Shown: in pieces, positions 4,093-5,574 of the stretch
Position numbering within the stretch: position 1 is the first letter of the stretch
How the letters are laid out: each line of letters opens with the position of its first letter
NCBI GenBank assembly: GCA_020056545.1
Contig: JAGVHM010000190.1
Coordinates: forward strand, 1-5,574
Direction of reading: 5' to 3'
From: a bacterium
Lineage (GTDB): Bacteria; Desulfobacterota; Deferrimicrobia; Deferrimicrobiales; Deferrimicrobiaceae
DNA: 5,574 bases
Notes under the pieces: model-generated
What the model was told of the DNA's origin: nothing
Databases searched by the model: none
The model's input: the letters and a program-made list of their open reading frames with translations, nothing else
Program-made: the position numbers and the translations under genes

Positions 4093-5574
4093 ATGGCGAG
4101 AATCCTTCGGGCGATTCTGAGCGTTTCGGACAAAACGGGCATCGTGGAGTTCGCGAAAGCGATCTCGCGCCTCGGCGTGGAGCTGTACGCCTCGGGGGGC
4201 ACCGCGAAGCTGCTGAAGGGTAAGAAGGCGCCGGTCCGCCTCATCGAGGAGTACACCGGCTTTCCGGAAATGCTTGACGGCCGCGTGAAGACGCTGAACC
4301 CGAAGATCCACGGGGGGATCCTGGCGCTCCGGGACAATCCGTCCCACATGAAGACGATCGAGTCCCACGGCATCGTCCCTTTCGACATGGTGGTCGTAAA
4401 TCTTTATCCCTTCGAGGCGACGATCGGGAAGCCTGGGTGCGCGCGCGCCGAGGCGATCGAGAACATCGACATCGGCGGCCCGTCGATGCTCCGCTCGGCG
4501 GCGAAGAACTGCCAGCACGTGGCGGTTGTGTGCGACCCGGCCGACTACGCCGATATACTGGCCAGGCTCAAGAAGGGGAACGGCAACCTGGACCCGCAGA
4601 CCATGGTCGAGTTGGGGCGGAAGGCTTTCGCGCTCACCGCCGCCTACGATGCCGCCATCTCCAACTACCTGGGGCGGGGCGAAGGTGCCCGCGAGGAATA
4701 CCCGGTGACATTCACAACGCAGTGGCGCAGGCTGCAGTCGCTGCGGTACGGCGAGAACCCGCACCAGAGCGCCGCTTTCTACGCGGACCTTGCGCTCCCC
4801 GACGAGCCGACCCTGGGAGGGGCGCGGCAGCTCCAGGGGAAAGAGCTCTCCTACAACAACATCGTCGACATCGACGCCGCGCTGCAACTCGCCATGGAGT
4901 TCGCCGATCCGGCGGCGGCGATCATCAAGCATACCAACCCTTCGGGAGTCGGCCTATCGAAGCGGCGGCTGGTGGACGCCTTCAAGAAGGCAAGGGAGTG
5001 CGACCCGGTGTCCGCATACGGCGGGGTGGTCGGGTTCAACCGGCCGGTGGGTGCCGAAACCGCGCGCGAAATCGCGGCGACGTTCTTCGAGGCGGTCATC
5101 GCGCCGGGCTTCGACAAGGATGCGCGGAAGATCCTGTCCGCAAAGGCGAATCTGCGGGTGCTCGAAACGACGGGAGAGTTCCGCTGGGGAACCCATGCCG
5201 GCTTCGAGATGAAGAAGGTGAGCGGCGGCCTGCTCCTGCAGGGCAGGGACCGCCACGTGCTCGACCCTTCCCACCTGAAGGTGGCGACGAAACGTTCGCC
5301 CACTCCGGACGAGCTCGAGGCCCTTCTGTTCGCATGGAAGGTCTGCAAGCACGTCAAGTCGAACGCCATCGTATACGCTCTCAAGGACCGGACGGTCGGC
5401 GTGGGGGCGGGGCAGATGAGCCGGGTGGACTCGGCGAAGATCGCCGTGATGAAGGCCCAGCGGCCCACGAAGGGAACCGTTGTGGCATCCGACGCCTTCT
5501 TCCCGTTCCGGGACGGCCTCGACGCCGCCGCGGCCGCGGGGGCCACGGCCGCCATTCAGCCGGGCGGATCGGTC
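4093..5574 (+). CDS. purH: Bifunctional AICAR transformylase / IMP cyclohydrolase, 3'-truncated by the window edge
   Basis: This cytoplasmic enzyme performs the last two steps of purine synthesis: it formylates AICAR with 10-formyl-tetrahydrofolate, then closes the ring to give IMP. The frame is open for 494 codons to the final base; a full PurH is about 515-530, so only some 20-35 residues are missing. The N-terminal cyclohydrolase (MGS-like) domain shows SVSDKTG (10-16), SGGTAKLL (34-41), LDGRVKTLNPKIHGGIL (61-77), NLYPF (103-107) and ENIDIGGPSMLRSAAKN (123-139). The transformylase domain shows RYGENPHQ (218-225), KHTNPSG (279-285, with the catalytic Lys-His pair), CDPVSAYGG (303-311), SNAIV (423-427), GAGQMSRVDS (438-447) and SDAFFPFRDG (466-475). 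The usual Cys in KHxNPCG is Ser284 here; as I recall, other PurH proteins also lack it. It lies 51 bp after mlaD with its own ribosome site and has no functional tie to the lipid transporter. Confidence 0.97.
   Translation, partial: MARILRAILSVSDKTGIVEFAKAISRLGVELYASGGTAKLLKGKKAPVRLIEEYTGFPEMLDGRVKTLNPKIHGGILALRDNPSHMKTIESHGIVPFDMVVVNLYPFEATIGKPGCARAEAIENIDIGGPSMLRSAAKNCQHVAVVCDPADYADILARLKKGNGNLDPQTMVELGRKAFALTAAYDAAISNYLGRGEGAREEYPVTFTTQWRRLQSLRYGENPHQSAAFYADLALPDEPTLGGARQLQGKELSYNNIVDIDAALQLAMEFADPAAAIIKHTNPSGVGLSKRRLVDAFKKARECDPVSAYGGVVGFNRPVGAETAREIAATFFEAVIAPGFDKDARKILSAKANLRVLETTGEFRWGTHAGFEMKKVSGGLLLQGRDRHVLDPSHLKVATKRSPTPDELEALLFAWKVCKHVKSNAIVYALKDRTVGVGAGQMSRVDSAKIAVMKAQRPTKGTVVASDAFFPFRDGLDAAAAAGATAAIQPGGSV

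Noticed and set aside
4069..4932. Open frame of 287 codons on the minus strand, opposite purH
   Set aside because: Arg/Val/Leu-rich shadow of purH; the purH frame is intact with all domain motifs.
5528..5539. 12-bp palindrome CCGCGGCCGCGG in purH
   Set aside because: It encodes an alanine run with GC-ending codons; palindromes of this kind arise readily from repeated GCC/GCG.

Overview
The window is a GC-rich stretch of bacterial chromosome with four genes in tight co-directional order on the + strand (alr', mlaE, mlaF, mlaD), followed after a 51-bp gap by purH'. The first and last genes are cut by the window edges. There are no RNA genes, mobile elements, CRISPR arrays or transfer signatures, and no non-coding stretch longer than the 51-bp gap. 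The organism is a diderm (Gram-negative-type) bacterium, because the Mla/MCE system works between two membranes. GC content, gene order and protein style suggest the Desulfobacterota ('Deltaproteobacteria', Geobacter-like) or a neighbouring diderm phylum; this is an impression, not a placement.

Layout: 1-909 is the C-terminal four-fifths of alanine racemase (D-Ala for peptidoglycan). 902-1699 is mlaE (ABC permease), overlapping alr by 8 nt. 1712-2524 is mlaF (ATPase), 12 nt downstream. 2524-4041 is mlaD (MCE substrate-binding/tunnel subunit), sharing one base with the mlaF stop codon. 4042-4092 is a short gap with a possible -10 box and a purH ribosome binding site. 4093-5574 is purH (last two steps of IMP synthesis), open to the window end.

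How the genes work together: MlaE2-MlaF2 is the inner-membrane ATP-driven engine, and MlaD is anchored beside it with its MCE ring in the periplasm. This MlaD is about 505 residues, against roughly 180 in E. coli. The MCE domain is followed by about 190 mostly helical residues and about 180 residues of amphipathic beta strands that look like an outer-membrane barrel. No mlaA, mlaB or mlaC lies next to it. This matches the 'elongated MlaD' type of minimal MlaEFD system described in the diderm Firmicute Veillonella parvula, in which MlaD itself is proposed to bridge the envelope.

The least expected signals are two long G homopolymers flanking the mlaF/mlaD junction. In a 10-G tract near the end of mlaF, one extra G would join MlaF in frame to MlaD. 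In a 9-G tract just after the MlaD membrane anchor, any single-G change truncates MlaD. There are also two long perfect palindromes inside coding sequence (20 bp in alr, 18 bp in mlaD).
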